From: Caenimonas koreensis DSM 17982 | GTDB lineage: Bacteria; Pseudomonadota; Gammaproteobacteria; Burkholderiales; Burkholderiaceae_C | Reading direction: 5' to 3' | Assembly (NCBI RefSeq): GCF_009646335.1 | Contig: NZ_WJBU01000005.1 | Coordinates: forward strand, 186,001-250,000 | Length of the DNA: 64,000 nt | Shown: piece by piece, positions 47,566 through 57,164 of the stretch | Layout: each line of letters starts with the position of its first letter | How positions within the stretch are numbered: the stretch's first letter is position 1 | Notes under the pieces: model-generated | Told to the model about the DNA's origin: nothing | What the model saw: the letters and a program-made list of their open reading frames with translations, nothing else | Databases searched by the model: none | Program-made: the position numbers and the translations under genes

Positions 47566-48146
47566 GCGAGCGCCTCGTCATGCAGGCTATTGCTGCACTT
47601 GTGCCGCGCGGCTCGCGCGTGCTCGACCTCGGCTGCGGGGACGGCCAGCTGCTCGACTACCTGCGGCGCGAGCGAGCCTGCTCGGGCTACGGCATCGAGA
47701 TCGACGATGCCAACGTGCTTGCGTGCGTCAAACGCGGCGTGAACGTGATCCAGCTCAATCTGGACGAAGGCCTGTCGATCTTTGACGACTCGTCCTTTGA
47801 TGTCGTGCTGCAGATCGACACGCTGCAGCACCTTCGCAATACCGAGAACATGCTCGTGGAGACCGCGCGGGTCGGCCGCACTGGCATCGTCGCGTTCCCG
47901 AATTTCGCGCATTTGCCCAACCGGCTTGCGGTCGCCCGTGGCCGCATGCCCGTCACCAAACGCTTGCCCTACCAGTGGTACGACACGCCGAATATTCGCG
48001 TCGGCACGTTCAAGGACTTTGAGGTGCTCGCCACCCGAAATCGCCTGCAGATCCTCGATGCGTTCGGCCTGCAGGAAGGCCGCACCGTCAAATTTATGCC
48101 GAACGCCCGCGCGGGCACTGCGGTGTTCAAGTTCGAACGCGGATAG
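47562..48146 (+). CDS. metW: MetW, methionine biosynthesis partner of MetX
   Basis: 194 residues. It is a class I SAM-dependent methyltransferase-like fold ([36 protein letters not shown]) with the MetW hallmarks [18 protein letters not shown] and [22 protein letters not shown]. MetW is required with MetX for full homoserine acyltransferase activity in many proteobacteria. It is coupled to metX by the overlapping start. Confidence 0.93.
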   Translation: MSERLVMQAIAALVPRGSRVLDLGCGDGQLLDYLRRERACSGYGIEIDDANVLACVKRGVNVIQLNLDEGLSIFDDSSFDVVLQIDTLQHLRNTENMLVETARVGRTGIVAFPNFAHLPNRLAVARGRMPVTKRLPYQWYDTPNIRVGTFKDFEVLATRNRLQILDAFGLQEGRTVKFMPNARAGTAVFKFERG

Positions 48147-48149
48147 CGA

Positions 48150-49493
48150 ATGCGCGGCGCTGCGACGGTTCCCTTCGGCGACGCATTCAAATTCTGGCTG
48201 CGCCTGGGCTTCATCAGCTTTGGCGGTCCGGCCGGGCAGATTGCCATCATGCATCGCGAGCTTGTCGAGCAAAGGCGGTGGATCTCCGAGCAGCGCTTTT
48301 TGCACGCGTTGAACTACTGCATGTTGTTGCCGGGCCCCGAGGCGCAGCAACTCGCCACCTATATTGGCTGGTTGATGCATCGGACGTGGGGCGGCATCGT
48401 CGCAGGTGCACTGTTCGTGTTGCCGTCGCTTTTCATCCTGATCGGCCTGAGCTGGATTTACGCGGCGTATGGCCACGTGACATGGATAGCTGGCCTGTTC
48501 TATGGCATCAAGCCTGCCGTTGCGGCGCTGGTGCTGCAGGCCGTATGGCGTATCGGCAGCCGCACCTTGAAGGATCCGCGGCGCGTACCGTTGTTGTGGC
48601 TGATCGCGCTCGTGAGCTTCATGGCGATTGCCTGGCTGAACGTCCCGTTCCCGTGGGTGGTGCTGGGCGCCGCGATCGCCGGCGCGGCAGGTGGCCGATG
48701 GCTGCCCGCTCAGTTCAACGCAGGCGCGGGCCACGCTGCAGCGAAGACGAAGACAGCCGGCGAGCGATTCATCATTGACGACGACACGCCCACGCCCGGC
48801 CACGCGACGTTCAGTGCCCGCCGTCTGGCTGCGGTCATTGCGGCGGGCGCCTTGCTATGGGCGCTGCCACTGGGCGCCATCGTCGCCACACGCGGATGGG
48901 ACGACACGCTCGCGCAGATGGGCTGGTTCTTCACCAAAGCCGCATTGCTCACGTTTGGTGGCGCTTACGCGGTGCTGCCGTACGTGTATCAAGGTGCCGT
49001 CGAGCACTTCCAGTGGCTGACGGCCGCGCAGATGATCGACGGCCTCGCATTGGGTGAAACCACGCCCGGCCCGCTGATCATGGTGGTCGCGTTCGTCGGG
49101 TTCATCGGTGGCTGGACGCAGCAAGTGCTCGGCCCGGACATGTTGTTTGCCGGCGCCGCCTTTGCTGCCGCGCTGGTCACCTGGTTCACGTTCCTGCCGT
49201 CGTTCCTGTTCATCCTGGCCGGCGGACCGCTGGTCGAGGCGACGCACGGCAACCTGAAATTCACGGCGCCGCTCACGGCGATCACGGCTGTAGTGGTCGG
49301 CGTGATTGCGAGTCTGGCGCTGTTTTTCTTCGTGCACATCACCTGGCGCGCCAACGGCTCGATCGACGCCATCGCGCTGGTCATTGCCGCGGCCGCCGCT
49401 GTCGCGCTACTGCGCTGGAAGGCAGGCGTGATTCCCGTCATCGTCGCGTGTGCCGTGGCCGGGCTGCTTGTACGTCTGGCCGGCTTCGGATGA
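48150..49493 (+). CDS. chrA: Chromate transporter ChrA
   Basis: 447 residues, long-chain ChrA with two homologous chromate-transport halves of about six membrane segments each. FWLRLGFISFGGPAGQIAIM and the second FFTKAALLTFGGAYAVLPYVYQ are the paired FGG motifs, and LLPGPEAQQLATYIGW and LGETTPGPLIMVVAFVGF are the paired PGP motifs. It pumps chromate out of the cytoplasm, or handles sulfate-like anions. It starts three bases after metW, but its link to methionine genes is probably only positional. Confidence 0.92.
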   Translation: MRGAATVPFGDAFKFWLRLGFISFGGPAGQIAIMHRELVEQRRWISEQRFLHALNYCMLLPGPEAQQLATYIGWLMHRTWGGIVAGALFVLPSLFILIGLSWIYAAYGHVTWIAGLFYGIKPAVAALVLQAVWRIGSRTLKDPRRVPLLWLIALVSFMAIAWLNVPFPWVVLGAAIAGAAGGRWLPAQFNAGAGHAAAKTKTAGERFIIDDDTPTPGHATFSARRLAAVIAAGALLWALPLGAIVATRGWDDTLAQMGWFFTKAALLTFGGAYAVLPYVYQGAVEHFQWLTAAQMIDGLALGETTPGPLIMVVAFVGFIGGWTQQVLGPDMLFAGAAFAAALVTWFTFLPSFLFILAGGPLVEATHGNLKFTAPLTAITAVVVGVIASLALFFFVHITWRANGSIDAIALVIAAAAAVALLRWKAGVIPVIVACAVAGLLVRLAGFG

Positions 49494-49532
49494 GCCTGTA
49501 TGCTGGTGCCCGCATCACACGGGGATCAGCCC

Positions 49533-50549
49533 ATGAACGTTCTCATCACCGGCGGCTGTGGCTTTCTTGGCGCCCGCCTCGCTCGCACATTGCTCCAGCG
49601 CGGCACGCTCGCGCCGGGCGCAGGTCCTGCGCAGAACATCTCGACCATCACGCTTGCCGACCGGGCGCCGCCTCCTAGCGATCTCGCGGCTGATGCCCGA
49701 GTCCGCTACGTGGCCGGCGACCTCAATGCGCAGATCGCATCCGGCGCGGTGCCAGCGCGAGACACCGACGTGGTGTTCCATCTGAGCGCCGCAGTGAGCG
49801 GCGAATGCGAGGCCGATTTCGATCTCGGCATGCACAGCAACTTCGAGGCAACACACGCGCTTCTGCAGGCGTGCCGCAAGCTTGGCACCAGGCCGACATT
49901 CATCTTCGCAAGTTCACTGGCCGTGTTCGGAAAAATGCCCGGCGAACCCATGCCGGCGCTGATCGAAGATCGCACGCTGCCCACGCCGCAGTCGAGCTAC
50001 GGCATCCAGAAATACATCGGCGAGCAACTGGTCGCGGATTTCGCCCGCAAGGGCTTCATTCGCGGGCGCAGCGTCCGCCTCATGACCGTCAGCGTGCGCC
50101 CCGGCAAGCCCAATGGCGCCGCGTCGGGCTTTCTCTCCGGCATGATTCGCGAGCCGCTCGCCGGGCTGAAAGCGCCCTGCCCCGTTCCGCCGGAAACGCT
50201 CGTTGCGTTGTCGTCGCCCGCGCGCACCGTCGAAGGCATCATCCGCGCTGCGGAGGTCAGCGACGCCCAATGGGGGCCTTTGCTCGGCATGAACCTGCCT
50301 TCGTTGCGCGTCACCGTCGGCGAAATGGCGCAATCGCTGGAGCGCGTTGCAGGCAAGCAGGCCGCCGGGCTGCTCGACTGGACGCCCGACGAGGCGATCC
50401 TCAAGCTCGTGCGCACCTGGCCCGGCAATGTGGCCGCCGCCCGCGCGAACGCCATGGGCCTGCAGGCCGATACCAACTTTGACGACGTGGTGCGTGACTA
50501 CATCCGCGAGAACCCGCAAGCCGTGAAGCTTGCCGCCGTGAAAGCCTGA
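49533..50549 (+). CDS. denD: D-erythronate dehydrogenase-like NAD-dependent epimerase/dehydratase family protein
   Basis: 338 residues from ATG at 49533 (ATG at 49500 would add 11 residues). Extended [24 protein letters not shown], a Tyr-x3-Lys in [14 protein letters not shown], and [28 protein letters not shown], which is characteristic of the DenD group. DenD oxidises D-erythronate to 2-oxo-tetronate. The next gene is an OtnI-type isomerase, as in erythronate pathways, which supports the assignment. Confidence 0.85.
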   Translation: MNVLITGGCGFLGARLARTLLQRGTLAPGAGPAQNISTITLADRAPPPSDLAADARVRYVAGDLNAQIASGAVPARDTDVVFHLSAAVSGECEADFDLGMHSNFEATHALLQACRKLGTRPTFIFASSLAVFGKMPGEPMPALIEDRTLPTPQSSYGIQKYIGEQLVADFARKGFIRGRSVRLMTVSVRPGKPNGAASGFLSGMIREPLAGLKAPCPVPPETLVALSSPARTVEGIIRAAEVSDAQWGPLLGMNLPSLRVTVGEMAQSLERVAGKQAAGLLDWTPDEAILKLVRTWPGNVAAARANAMGLQADTNFDDVVRDYIRENPQAVKLAAVKA

Positions 50550-50553
50550 GCCG

Positions 50554-51363
50554 ATGCCGCGCTTTGCAGCGAATCTGTCCATGCTCTATCCGGAGCTCGA
50601 CTTCCTGGACCGTTTTGAAGCCGCTGCACGTGATGGCTTTCGTGGTGTCGAGTTCCTCTTTCCGTATGACTGCGCCGCGAACGAGCTCGCCGCGCGCCTG
50701 CGGGCTAACGGCCTGCAGCAGGTGCTCTTCAACGGCCCGCCCGGCGATTGGGGCAAGGGCGAGAAAGGCCTTGCCTGCCTGCCGGGCCGCGAGCGCGAAT
50801 TTCGCGACGGCATTGCCCGCGCGCTGGCTTATGCCGCCGCGCTCGATTGCCCGCGCATTCACGTGATGGCGGGGTTGGTTCCAGCAGGCACCGAGCCTCG
50901 TGAGGTGCGCGGCACCTACGTCGCCAACCTTCGCGCGGCCGCCGCTGACGCAGCGAAGCAGGGCGTTGATTTGATGATCGAGCCGATCAACCCACGCGAC
51001 ATCCCGGGCTTTTTCCTGAATCGACAGGATGATGCTCACGCACTCATCGCGGAAATCGGCGCGGGCAACGTGAAGGTGCAGATGGATCTCTACCACTGCC
51101 AGATCGTGGAGGGCGACGTCGCCACCAGGATCCGCCGTTACCTGCCGACGGGGCGCGTGGGGCACTTCCAGATCGCGGGCGTGCCGCAGCGGCACGAGCC
51201 TGACGTCGGTGAGCTGAACTACCCGTACCTGTTCGACGTGATCGACGACGTGTCGGCGCAGTGCGGCTGGGACGGCTGGATTGGCTGCGAGTACCGGCCG
51301 GCGCGTGGCTCCCGGCCTGGTGGCACGACCGCGGGCCTTGGTTGGCTTGCGCCGTGGCGCTGA
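50554..51363 (+). CDS. otnI: 2-oxo-tetronate isomerase / hydroxypyruvate isomerase family
   Basis: 269 residues, xylose isomerase-like TIM barrel. [52 protein letters not shown] and [14 protein letters not shown] carry the metal and substrate Glu/His/Asp; the final [10 protein letters not shown] is the terminal metal-binding Glu. It moves the 2-oxo-tetronate carbonyl. The kinase OtnK and aldolase OtnC that finish the path are not in the window. It is five bases after denD. Confidence 0.87.
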   Translation: MPRFAANLSMLYPELDFLDRFEAAARDGFRGVEFLFPYDCAANELAARLRANGLQQVLFNGPPGDWGKGEKGLACLPGREREFRDGIARALAYAAALDCPRIHVMAGLVPAGTEPREVRGTYVANLRAAAADAAKQGVDLMIEPINPRDIPGFFLNRQDDAHALIAEIGAGNVKVQMDLYHCQIVEGDVATRIRRYLPTGRVGHFQIAGVPQRHEPDVGELNYPYLFDVIDDVSAQCGWDGWIGCEYRPARGSRPGGTTAGLGWLAPWR

Positions 51364-51375
51364 AGCGGCGTTGGC

Positions 51376-51972
51376 GTGGCATTCACACTCGCACAGGCCG
51401 TTCACAGCGACCTCACCATCAAGAAGAGCCGGTTCATCGGCGCAGTGCAGCCCGCCGGCGATCGGGCAGCGGCATTGCAGCTGGTTGCTCAGTTGCGTGC
51501 CGACCATCCGGCCGCAACGCACGTTTGCTGGGCGTTGCTGGCGGGCGGCCACTCAGCTGCCAACGACGACGGCGAGCCGGGCGGCACGGCTGGCAGGCCG
51601 ATGCTCGAGGTGCTTCGGCGGCAGGAGCTCGACGGCGTGCTGGCCACAGTGGTGCGTTACTACGGCGGCGTCAAACTCGGCGCGGGCGGACTGGTGCGGG
51701 CGTACACAGACGCCGTGGCGCAGGCGTTGCTGGGTGCCAGCAAGGTGCCGCTGGAGAGGATGGTCGAGCTGGTATTCGACGTGCCGTATGCGCTCGAAGG
51801 AGGCGTGCGGCGCGAGCTGCAAAGCTCAGGCGCGCAACTGCTGGGTGTGGCTCATGGAGACACGGTGCAGTTCGCCATCAGCGCAAAAGAAGGAGCCGCT
51901 GACGCGCTGCGGGTGCGGCTCGGTGAAATCGCGCACGGGCTCATACGCTGGGGCCACTTGCCCGTCAGCTGA
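51376..51972 (+). CDS. yigZ: YigZ/IMPACT family protein
   Basis: 198 residues from GTG at 51376. SRFIGAVQPAGDRAAAL, THVCWALL, NDDGEPGGTAGRPMLEVLRR and VVRYYGGVKLGAGGLVRAYT are the IMPACT/UPF0029 domain, and the C-terminal half is the DUF1949-type EF-G-like domain. The family is linked to ribosome-associated translation control, but the bacterial function is not settled. Its stop overlaps the DUF72 stop on the other strand by eight bases. Confidence 0.88.
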   Translation: MAFTLAQAVHSDLTIKKSRFIGAVQPAGDRAAALQLVAQLRADHPAATHVCWALLAGGHSAANDDGEPGGTAGRPMLEVLRRQELDGVLATVVRYYGGVKLGAGGLVRAYTDAVAQALLGASKVPLERMVELVFDVPYALEGGVRRELQSSGAQLLGVAHGDTVQFAISAKEGAADALRVRLGEIAHGLIRWGHLPVS

Positions 51973-52735
51973 GCTGGCGGATGAACTCGGCAGCGGCCGC
52001 CGGCGCTCGTTCCTTGGCGCCGCTGATGAAAAAGGCAAATACCTCCCGCGTGGGACCCTTGCCGGCCCACGCCCGCGCACCCTGGACCCACTTGCCGATC
52101 TCAGTGGGCGCGTAGCCCGTGGGGCATCCGGCCGCTGTGCGCATGAGGCGCAGGTACGCCAGCTCACTGCCGGTATCGGTGATCGCGGGGAACTTGTCGC
52201 TGTCAGTGTGCACGGCTGTGCATCCGTAGCGGCGAGCGAGCGGCAGGAAAGCGGGATCGAGAAAACTTTCATGGCGCACGTCCAGCACATGGCGCAGCTT
52301 CATGCCCTGCGCCGCCGCCGGCAGCAACTGCAGGAAGGCTTCGAAGTCATCGCGCTCGAATCGCTTCGTCGGCATGAACTGCCACACGACAGGGCCGAGC
52401 TTGTCCCCGAGTTCGGCAATGCCGCTGTTGACGAACCGCTCGATGGATTCGCCTGCCGTTGCCAGCACTTTGCGCGTGGTCGCGAATCGATTGGCCTTGA
52501 GCGCGAACACAAATCCGTCCGGCGCTTCATTGCGCCACTTCGCAAAGGTCGAGGGTTTGAAGGTGCTGTAGTACGTGCCGTTCACCTCGATCGCCGTCAG
52601 CTGGCGGCTGGCGTAGTGCAGCTCCTTGCTGTGCGGCAGACCCTTGGGATAGAAGTTGTCGCGCCAGGGCTCGAAAGTCCAGCCGCCGATCCCGGCGCGG
52701 ATGCGCGAGGCCATCCCTGCATGTGTCAGACTCAT
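51965..52735 (-). CDS. DUF72 (YecE-like) protein
   Basis: 256 residues from ATG at 52735. It is a TIM-barrel family marked by IRAGIGGWTFEPWRDNFYP near the N-terminus, KELHYASRQLTAIEVNGTYYS, FVFALKANRFATTR and the closing RLMRTAAGC. The family structure is known and the function is not. A TTG at 52741 would add two residues. It is divergent from the M20 peptidase. Confidence 0.88.
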   Translation of the reverse strand: MSLTHAGMASRIRAGIGGWTFEPWRDNFYPKGLPHSKELHYASRQLTAIEVNGTYYSTFKPSTFAKWRNEAPDGFVFALKANRFATTRKVLATAGESIERFVNSGIAELGDKLGPVVWQFMPTKRFERDDFEAFLQLLPAAAQGMKLRHVLDVRHESFLDPAFLPLARRYGCTAVHTDSDKFPAITDTGSELAYLRLMRTAAGCPTGYAPTEIGKWVQGARAWAGKGPTREVFAFFISGAKERAPAAAAEFIRQLS

Positions 52736-52837
52736 CTGCAACCGCCCACCCTTTGTGACTCGCGAAATAGGCGCACTCTAGCGCGAGCAGGCGGCTTGCG
52801 CGTAAAGTGACAGCTTCTCTCCTGACGGATTCGACAA

Positions 52838-54310
52838 ATGAACGCTCCTGTCCACCGCGAAATGCCCGCTTGCGTGCTCGACGCCGCCGCCGCGCTCGCC
52901 CAGATCAGCCAGAAGTGGGACACCGACATCGTGCGGCAACTCACCGACTACATTGCCATCCCGGCAAAGTCGCCTGGCTTCGACAAAGACTGGGTCGCGC
53001 ATGGCTATATTGAAACCGTCATGCGCAACGCGGCCACATGGGTGGAAGCGCAAAAAGTCGAAGGCCTGAAACTGGAAGTCGTCCGCCTCGAAGGCCGCAC
53101 CCCGGTACTTTTTTTCGAAGTGGATGCAACGCGCACAGACAGCCGCGAAACCGTGCTGATGTACGGCCACCTCGACAAGCAGCCCGAGTTCACGGGCTGG
53201 CGCAACGACTTGGGGCCGTGGACCCCGAAATACGAAGACGGCAAGCTCTATGGCCGCGGTGGCGCCGATGATGGCTACGCGGTCTACGCGAGCATTGCCG
53301 CGATCCAGGCGCTGAAGGCGCAGAAGGTGGCGCATCCGCGAATCGTCGGCCTCGTCGAGACGTGCGAGGAATCCGGCTCGTTCGACCTGCTGCCGTACGT
53401 CGATGCATTGCGCACGCGCCTGGGCGACGTGGGCCTGGTGATCTGCCTGGATTCAGGTGCGGGCAACTACGACCAGTTGTGGCTCACCACGTCGCTGCGC
53501 GGCATGGCGAGCGGCACGCTGAAGGTGGAGATCCTCACCGAAGGCGTGCACTCGGGCGACGCGTCGGGCCTGGTGCCGTCGAGCTTCCGGATCATGCGGC
53601 AAGTGCTGGACAGGCTGGAAGACAGCAAGACCGGGCGCCTGCTGCCCGCGAGCTTTCACTGCGAAATTCCGGGCGAGCGCATGGCGCAGGCCAGGGCAAC
53701 GGCCGCGATCCTCGGCGAAGAGGTCTACAAGCGCTTCCCGTGGGCGCATTACGACTGCGGCGGCTCGACGACTTTCGCGTTGCCGACCACCACCGACCCG
53801 GTCCAGGCGCTCCTGAATCGCACATGGAACCCGACCCTTTCTGTCACCGGCGCTGAAGGCTTTCCGTCGCTGCAGGACGCAGGCAATGTGCTGCGGCCCT
53901 ACACGGCGTTCAAGCTGTCGCTGCGGCTGCCGCCGCTGGTGGATGCGGGCCAGGCCGTGCAGGAGCTCAAGACGCTCCTTGAAGACAACGCGCCCTATCA
54001 GGCGAAGGTGACGTTCGAAAACGGCGGAGGCGCCACGGGCTGGAATGCGCCCTCCACCGCGCCGTGGTTCCAGGGTGCGCTCGACGCTGCGTCGCAGGCA
54101 CATTTCGGCGCTCCGTGCGGGTTCATTGGCCAGGGCGGCACGATCCCGCTGATGAACATGTTGAGCCAGGGTTTTCCCAAGGCGCAGATGATGGTGTGCG
54201 GTGTGCTGGGACCCAAGAGCAATGCGCACGGCCCCAACGAGTTCCTGCATGTGCCGTACGCCAAGAAGTTGACGGCAGCAGTGGCCGAAGTGATCGCCAA
54301 AATGCCCTGA
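52838..54310 (+). CDS. M20 family metallopeptidase
   Basis: 490 residues. The dinuclear zinc site is complete: VLMYGHLDKQPE (His/Asp near residue 111), GRGGADDGYA (bridging Asp), and VGLVETCEESGS (catalytic Glu pair). The C-terminal domain holds the dimerisation region and ends in a conserved His (NAHGPNEFLHVPYAKK). It cleaves dipeptides or acyl-amino acids in the cytoplasm; no signal peptide is present. A hydrophobic N-terminus is absent. It stands alone. Confidence 0.92.
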   Translation: MNAPVHREMPACVLDAAAALAQISQKWDTDIVRQLTDYIAIPAKSPGFDKDWVAHGYIETVMRNAATWVEAQKVEGLKLEVVRLEGRTPVLFFEVDATRTDSRETVLMYGHLDKQPEFTGWRNDLGPWTPKYEDGKLYGRGGADDGYAVYASIAAIQALKAQKVAHPRIVGLVETCEESGSFDLLPYVDALRTRLGDVGLVICLDSGAGNYDQLWLTTSLRGMASGTLKVEILTEGVHSGDASGLVPSSFRIMRQVLDRLEDSKTGRLLPASFHCEIPGERMAQARATAAILGEEVYKRFPWAHYDCGGSTTFALPTTTDPVQALLNRTWNPTLSVTGAEGFPSLQDAGNVLRPYTAFKLSLRLPPLVDAGQAVQELKTLLEDNAPYQAKVTFENGGGATGWNAPSTAPWFQGALDAASQAHFGAPCGFIGQGGTIPLMNMLSQGFPKAQMMVCGVLGPKSNAHGPNEFLHVPYAKKLTAAVAEVIAKMP

Positions 54311-54444
54311 GCCCGCAAATCCTGTCAAGGATTTCACAGGAATGCGGTGCCGTTCAAAGGCTCGCATTCTCTGGTCGGACAAGCTGTACCGCTGGTCAAG
54401 GTCATCGTTGCAGGCATGGCGAAGCCGGGCCATGATCGCCCGCT

Positions 54445-55299
54445 ATGAGCAACGCCGAACCCAGCGATTCCACGCTCTCCACATTCACCGCGAGCGATGG
54501 CGACAACCTCGCCATGCAGGACTGGCCTTTGCCCGAAGGCGTGAAGATGCGCGGCGTGATCGTGCTGGTGCACGGATTGGGCGAGCATGCAGGACGCTAT
54601 GACCACGTAGCCCGCCGCCTGAACGACTGGGGCTTTGCCGTACGCGGCTACGACCACTACGGCCACGGCGAATCGGGTGGCGTTCGCGGCGCCATTTCAA
54701 CCGATACGCGCCTGGTTGACGACCTGGCCGATGTCATCGACAGCACGCGGCTGCGCATGGAAGATGGCACGCCGATCATCGTTCTGGGCCACAGCATGGG
54801 GGGCCTCGTGGCGGCCTGTTTTGCTGCCTCCCCCCAGGCCAGGATCAATGCCCTGGTGCTCTCATCGCCGGTCTTCGATGCCGGCCTCTCGCGCTTCCAG
54901 AGGTTTCTGGTCTCGGTGCTGCCGCGTATCGCGCCGAACCTCACGGTAGGCAATGGGCTGGACGCCAACTACATTTCGCACGATCGCTCAGTGGTCGAGG
55001 CGTACAAGGCCGATCCGCGTGTTCATGCGCGCATCTCTGCGCGGCTGGCCGAATTCATTGCGACCGGCGGGCCGAAGGTCATTGCGCGCGCTGGCGAGTG
55101 GAAGGTGCCCACGCTGCTGATGTACGCAGGGCAGGACAAACTGGTCAACCCGGCTGGAAGCCGGGCATTTGTCGAGCGCGCGCCGCCCGGCGTGGTGACA
55201 ACGCGCTGCTTTGACCAGCTCTTTCACGAAATCTTCAACGAGCCGGACAACGAGCAGGTGTTCGCCACGCTCAAGCACTGGCTGGACGAGCGGTTCTGA
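54445..55299 (+). CDS. Alpha/beta hydrolase, monoacylglycerol lipase-like
   Basis: 284 residues. VLVHGLGEHAGRYDHVARRL is the typical monoglyceride lipase opening with the oxyanion His-Gly, the nucleophile is Ser in GHSMGGLVAACF near residue 115, and the later YAGQDKLVNPAGS and LFHEIFNEPDNEQVF supply Asp and His. No export signal is seen. Substrates are likely glycerides or lysophospholipids. It converges with the MFS gene, overlapping by 29 bases. Confidence 0.88.
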   Translation: MSNAEPSDSTLSTFTASDGDNLAMQDWPLPEGVKMRGVIVLVHGLGEHAGRYDHVARRLNDWGFAVRGYDHYGHGESGGVRGAISTDTRLVDDLADVIDSTRLRMEDGTPIIVLGHSMGGLVAACFAASPQARINALVLSSPVFDAGLSRFQRFLVSVLPRIAPNLTVGNGLDANYISHDRSVVEAYKADPRVHARISARLAEFIATGGPKVIARAGEWKVPTLLMYAGQDKLVNPAGSRAFVERAPPGVVTTRCFDQLFHEIFNEPDNEQVFATLKHWLDERF

Positions 55300-56440
55300 A
55301 GTGCAGCCACACCAGGCCCGCAGCCGTCAGGGCCACGGGAGCCAGCGAGCCGTAGTTCAGCAAAGTCCAGCCTTGTGTCGTCACCAGCACGCCTGATGCG
55401 AGCGAGCTGACAGCCAGGGTCGCGAAGACAGCGAAGTTGAGCGCACCCTGAGCCCTGTCCTTTTCTTGCGGACCATACGCCGAGAGCGACAGCGTCGTGG
55501 CACCGGTAAACAGGAAATTCCAGCCGACACCCAACAGGAAGAGGGCGATGGTGAACTGGTGCAGCTCCACACCCGACAGGGCGACGACGATACAGCCCAG
55601 GTTGAGCAGCACGCCGGTGAACATCACCGGCAAGGGCCCGAATCGCTTGATCAGATGGCCGGTGAAAAAGCCCGGCGCGAACATGCCGATGGCATGCCAC
55701 TGCAACACGAACGCAGCGTCAGAGAACGGCAGTGAACACTGCTGCATGGCAATGGGAGTTGCGGCCATCAGCAAATTCATGACGCCGAAGCCGAGCGCAC
55801 CCGCACCCGCTGCAACGATGAAGACCGGCTGCCGCATGATTTCAGACAACGGGCGACCCGATGCGGTCACGCTGCGTGGGGCGGGCGGCGGAAACTCGAT
55901 GAAGGCAATGAGGGCCAGCGAAACGAGCGCGACGAGGGCAAGCGCGAGATACGCGCCAGCAAAGGGCGCAGGCAATATGTCGCGTGTGCGTGCCGCGAGG
56001 TTCGGGCCGATCACCGCGCCGAGCAAGCCGCCTGCCATCACAAGTGAGACTGCCTTTTCGCGCGCCTGCGGCGACGCGAGCTCAGCGGCCGCGAAGCGAT
56101 ACAGGCTGGCATTGGCGTTGTAGTAGCCGGCCACCACGGTGGACAGGCACAGCAGCCAGAACTGGTGACTCAGGGCCGACCACGCGCACACGAGCGTGGA
56201 CACCAGCGCCAGGACGAGCCCGAGCTGAAAGGAGCGCTTGCGACCCCATCGCGCTTGCGTGCGCGCCACCATGTTCGTTGAAAGCGCGCCGCCGACCACA
56301 TAGCCCATGACTGGCAGCGTCGCCATCCAGCCCAGCGGCGCGAGCGACAGGCCCACAAGGCCGTTGATCGCAATGAACACGACGTTGTTGGTGAGAAACA
56401 GGCCTTGGCAAATGGCCAGCAGCCACAGGTTGCGGTTCAT
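55271..56440 (-). CDS. Major facilitator superfamily transporter
   Basis: 389 residues with about 12 membrane segments in two halves. The first helix (NLWLLAICQGLFLTNNVVFIAING), the loop RTQARWGRKRSFQLGLVLAL (motif A-like, GRKR) and the second-half FFTGHLIKRFGPLPVMFTG are MFS features. It matches the YnfM/Bcr-like group of drug or metabolite exporters only loosely, so the substrate is unknown. ATG overlaps the rsmE stop, placing it in an amgK-rsmE-MFS operon. Confidence 0.88.
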   Translation of the reverse strand: MNRNLWLLAICQGLFLTNNVVFIAINGLVGLSLAPLGWMATLPVMGYVVGGALSTNMVARTQARWGRKRSFQLGLVLALVSTLVCAWSALSHQFWLLCLSTVVAGYYNANASLYRFAAAELASPQAREKAVSLVMAGGLLGAVIGPNLAARTRDILPAPFAGAYLALALVALVSLALIAFIEFPPPAPRSVTASGRPLSEIMRQPVFIVAAGAGALGFGVMNLLMAATPIAMQQCSLPFSDAAFVLQWHAIGMFAPGFFTGHLIKRFGPLPVMFTGVLLNLGCIVVALSGVELHQFTIALFLLGVGWNFLFTGATTLSLSAYGPQEKDRAQGALNFAVFATLAVSSLASGVLVTTQGWTLLNYGSLAPVALTAAGLVWLHFRTARPASA

Positions 56441-57156
56441 CGGAATTCCACAGTGAGCGCGGCGAGCAAGGCCAGCGAAGCGGTCTCTGCGCGCAATACG
56501 CGAGACCCGAGTGTGATGGCTGCGAAGCCGTTGGCAAGTGCCTCGCTTTCCTCGGCTGCGGACAGGCCGCCTTCAGGCCCTGAGAGCGCAAGTACGGCAT
56601 CCGCGCCGCGCGCGTGGGCCCCCAGGGGTGTACTACCAGGCGCCAGCGACATCACCACATTGACCGGCAAGTCGCGAGGCGCGATGACCCAGCGCGAGAA
56701 CTCGGCAACCGGATGCACGATCGGGACACGGTTGCGCCCGCATTGCTCGCATGCTGCCACGGCAATAGCCTGCCAGTGCGCCTGCTTCTTCGCGGCCCTG
56801 TCGCCCGCCAGGCGCAGCACGGTGCGCTGCGTGAGCAGCGGCTGAATACTCGCGACACCCAGCTCGGTAGCCTTTTCGACCAGCCAGTCCATGCGCTCGT
56901 TCGCCGGCATCCCGGCTGCCAGGTGCACGGCGCGCGGGGCCTCGCGCTCGATAGCATGGTGTGCACCCACCTGCACGCGCACGTCGCTGCGGCCCATGCG
57001 CTCGACGACGGCGTCGTACTCGCCGCCTTCGCCATCGAAGAGGGTGATGGCTGCACCCGGCTGGAGCCTGAGCACCTGCACATGGCGCGCCGCGCCGTCG
57101 GGCAAGTCGATCAGGTCGCCTTCGCGCAGGGGGTGAAGGCAATGAAAGCGCGGCAT
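56437..57156 (-). CDS. rsmE: 16S rRNA (uracil-1498-N3)-methyltransferase
   Basis: 239 residues from ATG at 57156; an upstream frame overlaps amgK and was not used. The N-terminal PUA-like domain (LREGDLIDLPDGAARHVQVLRLQ) is followed by a SPOUT knot: MDWLVEKATELGVASIQPLLTQR, VLALSGPEGGLSAAE and ITLGSRVLRAETA, the SAM-binding trefoil. It methylates U1498 of 16S rRNA. It is eight bases after amgK. Confidence 0.94.
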   Translation of the reverse strand: MPRFHCLHPLREGDLIDLPDGAARHVQVLRLQPGAAITLFDGEGGEYDAVVERMGRSDVRVQVGAHHAIEREAPRAVHLAAGMPANERMDWLVEKATELGVASIQPLLTQRTVLRLAGDRAAKKQAHWQAIAVAACEQCGRNRVPIVHPVAEFSRWVIAPRDLPVNVVMSLAPGSTPLGAHARGADAVLALSGPEGGLSAAEESEALANGFAAITLGSRVLRAETASLALLAALTVEFR

Positions 57157-57164
57157 GCCGTGCT

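Noticed and set aside
47508-48803. 431-residue frame antisense to metW and chrA
   Set aside because: Spans two real genes on the other strand and lacks any domain.
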